64,000 nucleotides of DNA, from contig JBGSXL010000025.1 of assembly GCA_041751425.1 (NCBI GenBank), positions 4,859 through 68,858 of the forward strand. Direction: 5' to 3'. How positions within the stretch are numbered: the first letter of the stretch is position 1; each line of letters opens with the position of its first letter. The position numbers were made by a program, and so were the translations under genes. Shown piece after piece: positions 51,685 to 60,633 of the stretch. Under the pieces are notes generated by a model. That model did no database searches and was not told where the DNA came from. It worked only from the letters and a program-made list of their open reading frames with translations. Source of the stretch: JAVVEG01 sp041751425 (GTDB lineage: Bacteria > Pseudomonadota > Gammaproteobacteria > Pseudomonadales > Pseudohongiellaceae).

Positions 51685-53106
51685 ATGAGAGTACTTCCTA
51701 CGTCTTTGACTATGTCATTTGCTACGTCATTTGCTACGTCATTTGCTACGTTACCAGGCACATCGTTTGCCGCTTTATTTCCGTTGCTGGCGAGTCTGGC
51801 TGTTGTCGGCCTGTTCCAACCATTCAATCAGGTTCATGCACAAACGCCGGAACGAAAACCCAATTTCATCCTCATCATGGCCGACGATCTGGGTTACGGC
51901 GACCTGAGTGTTTACGGCTCCACGTTGATCAGTACTCCGCACTTGGACAATATGAGCCACGAAGGTGTGAGACTTGACAGCTTCTACTCCAGCGCCAACG
52001 TCTGTACCGCCGCCAGAGGCGGTCTTCTCACCGGTCGCTACCCCATCCGCTTGGATCTCGTTCTGGACGTCGCGCGGCCAACCAATAATGTCGGTATCGC
52101 CGCAGAGGAAATCACCTTGGGCGAAGCCATGCAGGAGCTGGGTTACAAGACCGCGCTGTTCGGCAAATGGCATCTGGGACACCAGCCCGAACGTTCACCC
52201 TTGCGCAACGGTTTTGATGAATTCTACGGTCTGCTGCACAGCAATGATATGAATCCACTGGAACTGTACCGCGGTGAACAGGTTATCGAAGCACCAGTTA
52301 TTCAGGGCACATTGACGGAACGTTACACTGCTGAAGCAATTCGTTTTATCGAAGAGAACCGGAACAATCCTTTTTTTCTCTATCTGCCACACACGTTTCC
52401 GCACACACCTTTACACGTGTCCCATAATTTCGAGGGCGTTTCGGAAGCGGGCCTCTATGGCGATGTGGTAGAAACCATCGACTGGAGCACAGGGGAGATT
52501 CTGGCGACTTTGCAGCGTCTTGGTCTGGATGAAAACACACTGGTGATTTTTACTTCCGACAACGGCCCGTGGTTTGAAGGGAGCTCAGGCCCCTTTCGAG
52601 ATCGTAAAGGCAGTTCATGGGATGGTGGCATGCGTGTTCCATTTATCGCCTGGTGGCCAACTGTGATTCCGGCGGGACAAGTCTCCAACGAACCTGCCAT
52701 GAATATCGATGTGTTTCCAACGCTGGTCAAACTGGCGGGGGGCGCCTTGCCAACCGATCGGGAAATTGATGGCCTGGATATCATGCCCATGTTGCGTGAC
52801 GGGGAGCCATCTCCACACGAGGCATTGTTTCTGTTTCAGAACGATCGCATTGCCGGAGTACGTAGCGGTCAGTGGAAACTGATTACCGAATCCGACTACA
52901 GTATTGGGACCGTGCGTTTTGATCATCCGGACAATTACTACGGTCCAGAAGGTTTGTTGTTCGATCTGGTGAAAGATCCATCGGAGTCGTTCAGCTACAC
53001 GCGTGAAAATCCCGAGGTCGTGGAGAGACTGCGCGGCTATCTGGAGCGCGGACAGCGTGAGCTGAACAGCACGATTTTGGAGCGTACGTTTAATTTTCGC
53101 AATTGA
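51685..53106 (+). CDS. Exported type I sulfatase
   Basis: 473 residues from the ATG at 51685 (AGAGG 7 bases before); the frame is open 14 codons earlier. A long signal peptide contains a SFAT triplet repeat from 12-bp DNA repeats. ADDLGYGDLSVYG supplies metal ligands. C107 in CTAAR is the formylglycine site (CxAxR). KWHLGH and the later DNGPWFEGS complete the active site. It removes sulfate esters from a sugar or similar substrate. Next to the glycoside cluster, so it may desulfate the same carbohydrate. Confidence 0.9.
   Translation: MRVLPTSLTMSFATSFATSFATLPGTSFAALFPLLASLAVVGLFQPFNQVHAQTPERKPNFILIMADDLGYGDLSVYGSTLISTPHLDNMSHEGVRLDSFYSSANVCTAARGGLLTGRYPIRLDLVLDVARPTNNVGIAAEEITLGEAMQELGYKTALFGKWHLGHQPERSPLRNGFDEFYGLLHSNDMNPLELYRGEQVIEAPVIQGTLTERYTAEAIRFIEENRNNPFFLYLPHTFPHTPLHVSHNFEGVSEAGLYGDVVETIDWSTGEILATLQRLGLDENTLVIFTSDNGPWFEGSSGPFRDRKGSSWDGGMRVPFIAWWPTVIPAGQVSNEPAMNIDVFPTLVKLAGGALPTDREIDGLDIMPMLRDGEPSPHEALFLFQNDRIAGVRSGQWKLITESDYSIGTVRFDHPDNYYGPEGLLFDLVKDPSESFSYTRENPEVVERLRGYLERGQRELNSTILERTFNFRN
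51715..51750. repeat. 12-bp tandem repeat in sulfatase signal peptide
   Basis: TCATTTGCTACG occurs three times exactly, with a degenerate unit before it, encoding SFAT repeats of the hydrophobic n/h region. Confidence 0.9.
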
Positions 53107-53123
53107 AACGATTTTTTGCCGCC

Positions 53124-53152
53124 GTCACGCGTGACCAAACAAACTGGTTTGT
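53124..53152 (+). promoter_or_regulatory. Two adjacent palindromes at the second fic promoter
   Basis: GTCACGCGTGAC (53124-53135) and ACAAACTGGTTTGT (53139-53152) are perfect palindromes 3 bases apart, directly before a TATACA box at 53155 and about 50 bases before the gene. Candidate repressor sites. Confidence 0.55.
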
Positions 53153-53200
53153 GCTATACAGCTATTTAAATCCCTTAGCTTGCTAAGTGCAGGTGCATGC

Positions 53201-54226
53201 ATGAAACCAAAGACCGGCAATCGGCCACTGTATACCATTACGCCAAATATCATAAACTTGATTGCACAAGTCAGCGAAAGTCTCGGGAAATTAACTGCAT
53301 CTAGCGAAAGCGAAAAAACCGTGCGGCTTCGACGTGCCAACCGGATTCGGACAATCCGGGGTTCGCTGGCTATCGAAGGTAACACATTAAGCGAAGCACA
53401 AATCACAGCGATACTCGATGGCCGGCGGGTAATCGCACCACCACGGGAGATTCAAGAAGTGCGCAATGCCATTGTTGCTTATGACCGCTTTGAACAATGG
53501 CAACCTGAATCTGAGGCTGACCTGCTGGAAGCGCATGGCATTCTTATGCATGGACTTCTGGATGAAGCAGGCATGTACCGCAATGGTGGGGTTGGGGTCA
53601 TGGCCAAGGGTAGAGTGATTCACATGGCTCCTCAGGCGAACCGCGTGTCACTTTTAATGCAAGATCTTTTGCAGTGGCAAAAAACCTGCGGTGAACATCC
53701 ACTTATTGTAAGCTCTGTGTTTCACTACGAATTCGAATTCATTCATCCTTTTGCTGACGGGAATGGCCGTCTGGGACGTCTTTGGCAGACGTTGATCCTG
53801 GCGCGTTGGAACCCGCTCTTCGCAAATATACCGGTCGAAAGTCTCGTCCATGCTCATCAGGCTGAGTACTATCAGGCGCTGCAAGCGAGCACTGCGAAGA
53901 CCAACTCTGCTCACTTCATTGAATTTATGTTACAGATGATTCTTGGTGCGATATCAGGTTTCCACACTGGCCATACCCCCCATGTCACCCCCCATGTCAC
54001 CCCCCATGTCAAACGCCTTCTGAAAGCCATGAACGGTGAAATGAGCCGCGCAGAACTACAAGAAGCATTGTTGCTGCTGGACCGCAAGTCCTTCAGTAGC
54101 CGTTATCTACAGCTTGCATTAGCAGAGGGTCTGATTGAGATGTCAATTCCTGACAAACCCAAGAGCCGCCTGCAACGCTATCGGTTGACACAGAAGGGAC
54201 AGCTTTTGGTGCGGGATGGACAATAA
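53201..54226 (+). CDS. Fic-domain AMP transferase (class with N-terminal inhibitory helix)
   Basis: 341 residues from the ATG at 53201, which has GCAGG 7 bases before it. Inhibitory motif SLAIEGN at 55-61, Fic core HPFADGNGRLGR from H182. Between core and C-terminal winged helix (EMSRAELQEALLLLDRKSF) lies a HVTP linker made by three 12-bp DNA repeats. Not closely similar to the first Fic protein. Likely auto-inhibited and possibly autoregulatory. Confidence 0.88.
   Translation: MKPKTGNRPLYTITPNIINLIAQVSESLGKLTASSESEKTVRLRRANRIRTIRGSLAIEGNTLSEAQITAILDGRRVIAPPREIQEVRNAIVAYDRFEQWQPESEADLLEAHGILMHGLLDEAGMYRNGGVGVMAKGRVIHMAPQANRVSLLMQDLLQWQKTCGEHPLIVSSVFHYEFEFIHPFADGNGRLGRLWQTLILARWNPLFANIPVESLVHAHQAEYYQALQASTAKTNSAHFIEFMLQMILGAISGFHTGHTPHVTPHVTPHVKRLLKAMNGEMSRAELQEALLLLDRKSFSSRYLQLALAEGLIEMSIPDKPKSRLQRYRLTQKGQLLVRDGQ
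53981..54010. repeat. 12-bp tandem repeat in the second fic gene
   Basis: CATGTCACCCCC repeated 2.5 times from 53981, encoding a HVTPHVTPHV linker between the Fic core and winged helix; copy number could vary in frame. The 156 bases after the gene (54227-54382) show no feature. Confidence 0.85.
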
Positions 54227-54382
54227 ATACAGTGCATGGACGCCTCCGGTACCGCCACCGCCACTGCGTGGGCCGTTCGGCAACTAATTACCATCCTGCC
54301 GGGCAGCGTGCGTTTACCAGCGCGCTGCCAGAGTGTACATTTACTGTGCGCTATTGAGTAACTGAAGTCGGGATAGCTTGCA

Positions 54383-56210
54383 TCAATCAGGCAGTCGATA
54401 CTGACGAGCCTGATACAGCAAGTGCGGTAACAGTGCATTGGCCAACGCTCTGGCTGCAATTTCCCTGGCGTCTTGTGGCGCCTCGACGATCTCCATTTTT
54501 TTGTTCACAAAGTCGTAATTGGCGTGAACCGGCGTGTTTCCCGGACGCAGAATCACCGCTGCATTGTCCAGCATAAAAGCGTAATTGTCTTCGAACTGCA
54601 TGATCGCCCTGCCCGTTTCCGATTCCCCTGCCCGCGACATATCTCTGCCCGGCATCGGATGTACTGACTGCACCCCCATCAAAGAGAGCGCAGTCACGGG
54701 TAAATCCATCTGACTGCATACAGTACTAATGCGACGTGGCTCTATATCTGCGCCCAGAATCAAGGCGGGGATGTGGAAATTTTTCACCGGCACCAGACTC
54801 TCGCCACGCACCTTGATGTCATGATCGGCGACAACAATGAAGAGCGAATCTTGCCAATAACTACTCTCTCTGGTGCGTGCGAAGAATTGCCCCAGCGCGT
54901 AATCGGCGTACTTGACCGCATTGGCCTCCGTCGCTTTTTTCGCATCATGCAGTTCGATGCGATCATCCGGAAATTCAAAGGGAGAATGATTGGACGAAGT
55001 AAATACCAGCTTGAAAAACGGTGTCCCCTTCGCATGCAACTCGCTGATATTCTCGTGTGCACGATTGAACAGATCTTCATCCGATACACCCCAGCTTCCC
55101 GTGAAGACTGGAGCAACGTAATCGTGCTGATCAATGATACTTTGGAATCCATTGCCTCGAAAAAAGCCGTTCATATTGTCGAAGTGCGACTCACCCCCAT
55201 AGATGAATTCGGTGTGAAAACCCTTGCGCCCCAGAAGTTCGGCCAATGTAAAAAAATCATGTTGCGCCAACGACAACTTCACTGCTGCCTGCGGTAGCGC
55301 CCATGCTTTCCTCAAGCACGATCACCAGGTTCAATGGCCGGTCACGTTTGCGGCTCGGCTCCAGACGACTCAAACTCGGTCGCTCCGGATTGCCCAGAAA
55401 CGGCGCCATCCCAGGAGTCGCTGCACGTTCACGATTCAGCACCTCAACGACTGACTGCAGCGACATCTTGCCGTATATTGCACTGGTTCTGCTCTCATGC
55501 CGCAAACTGTAAATTGCATAGAGCACTGACCATAGAGAATTGAGGATCAGGCTGTTAACCATGTTGTCAGCAGTTATTGCAAACATGGAGGGATTGGCGG
55601 GGCGATGCCCAAATGACGAACGGATGGCGACGGCCAACACCACAATGAGAAAGGGCCAGACAATCGAGGTATGAATATCGCTCCAGCTATTAGGCTGCAA
55701 CAACCATGGTGCCATCACCTGACTTAATACCCAGATACTGAGCGCAGCAACCAGCAGTCCGAACACCACATGGATACGGAACCCTTTCCAGAGCATCGAG
55801 AACACTTCGCGTGGATATTTCAGGTACTCGACAAAGAGACGGTTGGGGCGAACATCGTACTCGGCGATAAATCCGGGGGTTGCCGCTTCCAGAAACAGCA
55901 ACAACGTGATGCTTGCTATAACCCAGTAGTAGGTGAACAGCTCCCACTGATGCCAGAGACTGTTAATCTCAGAAAGTGGCAGCAACAACGCAGGTATCAC
56001 ACTCAGAATTGACACTTGGATTATATCTACGCGCAACCCCTGCAGTAGTATCTGCGGCCAATAACCACTGGCAAGGACCCTTTGTCTTTGCCAGATCATC
56101 AGCGCTACGCGAGACAAACTCAGCAATGGGATCCCTAATACAAACATAAACACGAGGGGTGCCAGAGCGCCAAGATCTGCAAGCAATAACCATAAATCTC
56201 TAAACAACAT
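54383..56210 (-). pseudogene. LtaS-type membrane sulfatase/phosphoglycerol transferase, broken
   Basis: Two overlapping frames. The 5' part (from 56210) encodes about five membrane helices and ends at VIVLEESMGA plus 13 foreign codons. The 3' part (to 54383) resumes with AVKLSLAQHDFFTLAELLGR and carries the rest of the sulfatase fold (YGGESHFDNMNGFF, VVADHD). In relatives the two are joined by some 40-50 residues that include the catalytic threonine region and the GTRSVRGIEA-like loop. Those residues are missing, so a small deletion plus frameshift has removed the nucleophile. The family makes polyglycerolphosphate-type or related surface polymers. Confidence 0.85.
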
Positions 56211-56406
56211 ACAAACTTTTCTTTTCCAAGCTTACTCACACAGCGACTTTGGTTGGAAGAGGCCCTCGTGTCAGGAGGCAGGTAATTCGACTGTAAAATT
56301 GCAGGAAAAGTTCCATAACTGGACTGTCGTTCGCCTAATCCTATAAACTGAGCGTCTTGTCGTTTTGACACCACTATTTACCTTACCTATTTCAAGGACC
56401 TTCTTC

Positions 56407-58275
56407 ATGCGTACTTCCATGACTGCCCTTGCCCTGTTACTGGCCCTTGTGGCTTGCGGGCAACCCTCTGCACCTGAAACCAGCACCGCCACTACAAGCC
56501 CGGAAACGGTGACTGCGGAATCTACACAAACCGAGTCGGAGCGTTTGAACGCCTGGTTCGATGAGAAGTTTGAAGAGCAATTGCAGCTTAGTCCGATACA
56601 ACTGACTTTCCTTGGGCGCAAGGATCGCAATAATGAAATGGACGATTTCTCAGTGGCAGCCGAAGACCGTCAAATTGAATGGATGCGTGCCAGTGTTGAG
56701 GAAATGGAGCGTGAGTTTTCATACGATAGTCTGGACACAGAGACACAAACTTCGTGGGACCTTTGGAAATATCAGTACGAGCAAGCCGCGCGCGGGGTTG
56801 AGTTCCGTTACAACGGTTTCACATTCGAGCAGATGAACGGCGCACAAAGCTTTTTGCCCACGTTCCTAATCAGTTTCCACAATGTTGAAGAACCTGCTGA
56901 TTTCGAAGCTCTGATTGCGCGTATCAGTGAAAGTGCGCGCGCACTTGATCAACTGATAGAACGCGCCATTGAATCTGCTAACCTCGGTGTTGTGACACCT
57001 GGCTTCGCTCTGGATGGCGTCATTGATCAGGCTCGCAATGTGATAACCGGCACCCCATTCACGGAAGGTGGAGATTCAGCTATCTGGACGGATGCGCAGA
57101 CCGATGTGCAGGCTTTGGTAACTACTGAGAAGCTGGATCAGGCAAGTGCCGACGATTTGCTTGCGAGAGCGAGGGCCGTATTGCTGGATGATTTTGGACC
57201 TGCTTATGAGCGCATTATTGCCTGGGCGGAGTCTGAGAAATCGAAAGTGCCTGATGTCTCCACTGGGCTGATCTCACAACCCAATGGTCTTGCTTTCTAC
57301 AACTTCCTGTTGTCGGTGCAAACTACAACTGATTTGACCTCTGAAGAGATTCACCAGATCGGCCTGGCCGATGTCGCCCGTCTGCGCGGCGAGATGGAAG
57401 TGGTCAAGGATCTGGCTGGCTTTGAAGGCTCACTGCAGGAGTTTTTTGTGATGCTGCGCGAAGCCAAAGATGACGAGCGCTTCTACTATCCCAATAACGA
57501 TGAAGGACGTCAGGCGTATATCGATGATGCCACTGCCGCTATCGAAAACATCAAAGCTGTGCTACCGGACTATTTTGGTACTTTGCCAAAAGCAGATCTG
57601 GTGGTACGACGCGTAGAAGCGTTCCGTGAACAGGATGGCGCCGCACAGCACTATTATCCGAGTACACCCGATGGGTCGCGTCCTGGCGTTTACTACGCGC
57701 ACCTGTCAGACATGAATTCCATGCCCAAGTCTGAAATGGAAGTGATCGCCTATCATGAAGGCTTGCCTGGCCACCACATGCAGATCGCTATTGCGCAGGA
57801 ACTGGAAGGCATTCCTATGTTTCGCACGCAAGCAGGATTTACTGCCTATTCGGAAGGCTGGGGTTTGTATTCAGAGTATCTGGCCAGCGAAATGCCTGGC
57901 ACTTATGTTGACCCCATTTCTCAATTCGGTCGCCTGACTTCAGAGATGTGGCGCGCTATCCGGCTTGTGGTTGATACCGGCCTGCACGCGGAAGGCTGGA
58001 CTGAACAGCAGGCAGTGGAATATTTCGCAGAGAATTCGTCAGTACCATTGGCGGCAATTCGCTCGGAAGTACAGCGCTATATCGTCATGCCGGGTCAGGC
58101 AACATCGTACAAGATAGGTATGAACAAGTTACTGGAATTGCGCGCACACGCCAGAGCCGAACTGGGCGATGCCTTCGACATCCGCGCCTTCCACGACACC
58201 GTCCTGTTAGGCGGCGCCATGCCACTGGCACTACTAGAGCGCCGCGTACACCAATGGATTGAAACAGTAAAATAA
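56407..58275 (+). CDS. DUF885-family lipoprotein, probable metallo-peptidase
   Basis: 622 residues from the ATG at 56407 (AAGGA 8 bases before). Lipobox LVACG marks a lipoprotein. HEGLPGHHMQ near 449-458 is the HExxxGHH-type metal motif of the family, followed by SEGWGLYSEYLA. Often seen in exported peptide-degrading enzymes. Complete. Confidence 0.88.
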   Translation: MRTSMTALALLLALVACGQPSAPETSTATTSPETVTAESTQTESERLNAWFDEKFEEQLQLSPIQLTFLGRKDRNNEMDDFSVAAEDRQIEWMRASVEEMEREFSYDSLDTETQTSWDLWKYQYEQAARGVEFRYNGFTFEQMNGAQSFLPTFLISFHNVEEPADFEALIARISESARALDQLIERAIESANLGVVTPGFALDGVIDQARNVITGTPFTEGGDSAIWTDAQTDVQALVTTEKLDQASADDLLARARAVLLDDFGPAYERIIAWAESEKSKVPDVSTGLISQPNGLAFYNFLLSVQTTTDLTSEEIHQIGLADVARLRGEMEVVKDLAGFEGSLQEFFVMLREAKDDERFYYPNNDEGRQAYIDDATAAIENIKAVLPDYFGTLPKADLVVRRVEAFREQDGAAQHYYPSTPDGSRPGVYYAHLSDMNSMPKSEMEVIAYHEGLPGHHMQIAIAQELEGIPMFRTQAGFTAYSEGWGLYSEYLASEMPGTYVDPISQFGRLTSEMWRAIRLVVDTGLHAEGWTEQQAVEYFAENSSVPLAAIRSEVQRYIVMPGQATSYKIGMNKLLELRAHARAELGDAFDIRAFHDTVLLGGAMPLALLERRVHQWIETVK

Positions 58276-58390
58276 AATAAATGGGGTCAGAGTAAAAATA
58301 CAGTACTGTATATTTAATAAATGGGGTCAGAGTAAAAATACAGTACTGTATATTTACTCTGACCCCATTTAATCTCTGACCCCATTTATT
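58276..58390. repeat. Palindromic GGGGTCAGAG repeat with 40-bp tandem copy
   Basis: A 40-bp unit (AATAAATGGGGTCAGAGTAA and so on, with TACAGTACTGTA centre) is present twice, at 58276 and 58316, followed by the complementary arm TTTACTCTGACCCCATTT, also partly duplicated. It would fold into a strong hairpin. Related copy at 59452-59530. Confidence 0.85.
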
Positions 58391-58419
58391 CACCCTATTT
58401 GCCACGCACGGAGATATTT

Positions 58420-59325
58420 ATGCATAAGGTAATCAGATGTTTAATTCCTTGTCTGGCAGTGTTCCTGCTACCCGACTCGCAAGCGCAGACCGGTCGTTTC
58501 GACACGATGAGCATGGCAGAGAAGGTAGCTAATGGTGCAAGTTTCCACACGCATCAATCCGCGCCGGTCGAACCTTTTCGTATCATTGGCAATATTTATT
58601 ACGTAGGCACCTCGAATGTCGGCATCTATCTGATAGCGACACCTGAAGGTCATTTTCTGGTGGACTCCGGTGTAAACGAAATGGGCACCACCATTCGCGA
58701 TAGTGTTGAGAAGCTTGGCTTTCGCATGAGCGACATCAAAATCATGCTCTCCAGTCACGCACATTTTGATCACGTGCAGGCGCACGCGGTAGTACAACGC
58801 ATGACCGGTGCTCAGGTGATGGCAATTGCTGCCGATGCGGATGCGCTGGAAGCAGGACAGGATTTATCTCCTTTAGGTTTTGAAGGCTGGGAGCCCGTAA
58901 AAGTTGATAGACGCTTACAGGATGGTGAAAGTATTAGTCTGGGCGGAACTACAATGACACCTACCTGGGCGCCAGGTCACACACCCGGATGCACCACCTG
59001 GAGTGTGGACACGAGCGACAGTGGCGAGACAGTCAATGTCGCCATCTTTGGTTGCAATGGCCCGAATGCGGGCGTGCAGATTGTTAATAACCCACGCTTC
59101 CAGAATCTGGCCGAAGAAACACTATTCGGCTTTGACAACCTTGCAAAACTGAATCCCGACATCTATCTCACCGGTCATCCGGAAGTGCCTTTCAAAGACA
59201 TCGAGCACCTTATGCGTGTTCAGGTGCGTCCCCATCCATTACTCCAGCAACAACCCTGGGCGGAACTTATTGCAGAACGTAGAGCGGAGATGGTGGCGCG
59301 GATAGAAGTTGAACGGACCCAGTGA
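58420..59325 (+). CDS. Exported metallo-beta-lactamase-fold hydrolase (B3-like)
   Basis: 301 residues from the ATG at 58420 (GGAG site). Signal peptide 1-23. Zinc ligands H113, H115, D117, H118 in SSHAHFDHVQAH, with APGHTPGCTTW and TGHPEVPF supplying further histidines. The layout fits subclass B3 lactamases and related hydrolases; lactamase activity cannot be claimed. It is flanked on both sides by GGGGTCAGAG palindromic repeats. Confidence 0.85.
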   Translation: MHKVIRCLIPCLAVFLLPDSQAQTGRFDTMSMAEKVANGASFHTHQSAPVEPFRIIGNIYYVGTSNVGIYLIATPEGHFLVDSGVNEMGTTIRDSVEKLGFRMSDIKIMLSSHAHFDHVQAHAVVQRMTGAQVMAIAADADALEAGQDLSPLGFEGWEPVKVDRRLQDGESISLGGTTMTPTWAPGHTPGCTTWSVDTSDSGETVNVAIFGCNGPNAGVQIVNNPRFQNLAEETLFGFDNLAKLNPDIYLTGHPEVPFKDIEHLMRVQVRPHPLLQQQPWAELIAERRAEMVARIEVERTQ

Positions 59326-59435
59326 ACATGTGACTGAACACAATTGAGATTCAAGGAAGCCTCTGAGTGTAAAGCTGAAGTTATCTTTCCGGCAACACCA
59401 GCCACCCACAATCACTAACTTTGCATTTCTTTAGT

Positions 59436-59553
59436 TGCAAAACCTATTTTAAATAAATGGGGTCAGAGTAAATATACAGTACTGTATTTTTACTCTGACC
59501 CCATTTATTTTGACCCCATTTATTTACCCCATTTATTTAAAATAGGTTTTGCA
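59436..59553. repeat. Large composite palindrome, overlaps LysR 3' end
   Basis: A perfect 27-base inverted repeat (59436-59462 and 59527-59553) encloses the palindrome GGGGTCAGAGTAAA...TTTACTCTGACCCC with TACAGTACTGTA centre. The right arm is the last codons and stop of the LysR gene, so the left arm is an inverted copy of that gene end. The core is shared with 58276-58390. Confidence 0.88.
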
Positions 59554-60432
59554 GTGCTCCAAGAAGGTACGAGTAACGCGCGTCATGGGTGCGGTGCTGG
59601 CTGTCAGAAAAGCATATTCATGCCTGATATCAGGAACAAAGCGCCGAAACACGAGTTGATCACCTGTGTATTGCTTGGCAAGCATTTCATTGACAATCGC
59701 CACGCCGGTATTACCTTTGACCAACGCACATGCCGAACCGACCGTGTGTGTTTCCACGCGTATCATCATTGCAGTACCTGCCCGACTAAAGGCAGCTTCA
59801 AGCTGTCGGCGAAATACCCTCCCTTTACCAAGCAGTATCAGAGGCACATCCCTCAGGTCTTTTGCACCGACTTCCTTTAACTTTGTCAATTTATGACCTA
59901 CAGGCAGCACACATACTGTACCCGACTCGATAAGCGGTTCAGACACAAGCCCCGGATGTTCAGCGGGCAGTTTGACAAACCCACAATCCACCGCCCGCAA
60001 CGCTATCATTTTTTTCGCCGTTTCCACACTGTGAGAATCCAGGCTGATAATAACATTCGGATACTTACCGATAAAATCCGAGACAACGCTGGAGAGCAGA
60101 CCTTCAGTGAAACTGGGCGGTGCAACTATTTTCAGTTCTCCGTAGTTGGCATTATGAAGATTACGCGCCAGTTCTGACACATGCTCCACGCTCTGTAGGG
60201 CGATCTCCACTTCCGGGTAAAGCAACAACGCCTCTTGTGTAGGAATCAGACGACCTTTTTCCCGGTAAAAAAGAGGCGCCCCTATATAATCCTCCAGCAT
60301 TTTCAATAAACGACTGACACCCGGTTGCGTCAATTTAAGCTGACGAGCAGCGGCGGTGGCGGAGCCGGTATTGATAATTACGCGAAAGCACTCAAGGCTT
60401 TTGAGGCTCAAAGAAAAAGATGGCAGCGACAT
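59533..60432 (-). CDS. LysR-family transcriptional regulator
   Basis: 299 residues. HTH at about 20-40 (GSATAAARQLKLTQPGVSRL) and effector domain (APPSFTEGLLSSVVSDFIGK, GVAIVNEMLAKQYTG). Divergent from the TonB receptor with a 201-base shared region, so it probably regulates that gene. Its last codons form one arm of the composite palindrome. Confidence 0.92.
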   Translation of the reverse strand: MSLPSFSLSLKSLECFRVIINTGSATAAARQLKLTQPGVSRLLKMLEDYIGAPLFYREKGRLIPTQEALLLYPEVEIALQSVEHVSELARNLHNANYGELKIVAPPSFTEGLLSSVVSDFIGKYPNVIISLDSHSVETAKKMIALRAVDCGFVKLPAEHPGLVSEPLIESGTVCVLPVGHKLTKLKEVGAKDLRDVPLILLGKGRVFRRQLEAAFSRAGTAMMIRVETHTVGSACALVKGNTGVAIVNEMLAKQYTGDQLVFRRFVPDIRHEYAFLTASTAPMTRVTRTFLEHCKTYFK

Positions 60433-60501
60433 AAAGTGAGCACCATTATATTAGCCCAATGAATAACGTGACCGATAATACAATAATGTTTTGTTATATA
60501 T

Positions 60502-60530
60502 CTATGCTATTCGATCATGATATTGCATAG
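60502..60530. promoter_or_regulatory. Palindrome between LysR and TonB receptor genes
   Basis: CTATGC and GCATAG arms with inner TAT/ATA symmetry over 29 bases, about 70 bases before the LysR start and 104 before the receptor start. Candidate LysR-type operator. Confidence 0.5.
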
Positions 60531-60633
60531 CAGAAATTCCCCTTCTACTATCAGCCCAGCATTGCACTGCTGCATGCTCACTACACACATGAACGAGCCA
60601 AGTGCTTACCGTCTGAAACGGGAGGAAATGATT

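Noticed and set aside
51585..51827. Antisense 80-codon frame with NDVA repeats
   Set aside because: Its periodic residues are the complement of the 12-bp repeat in the sulfatase signal peptide.
58276..58355. 40-bp tandem unit considered as CRISPR or iteron array
   Set aside because: Only two units and no variable spacer; it is half of a palindromic intergenic repeat.
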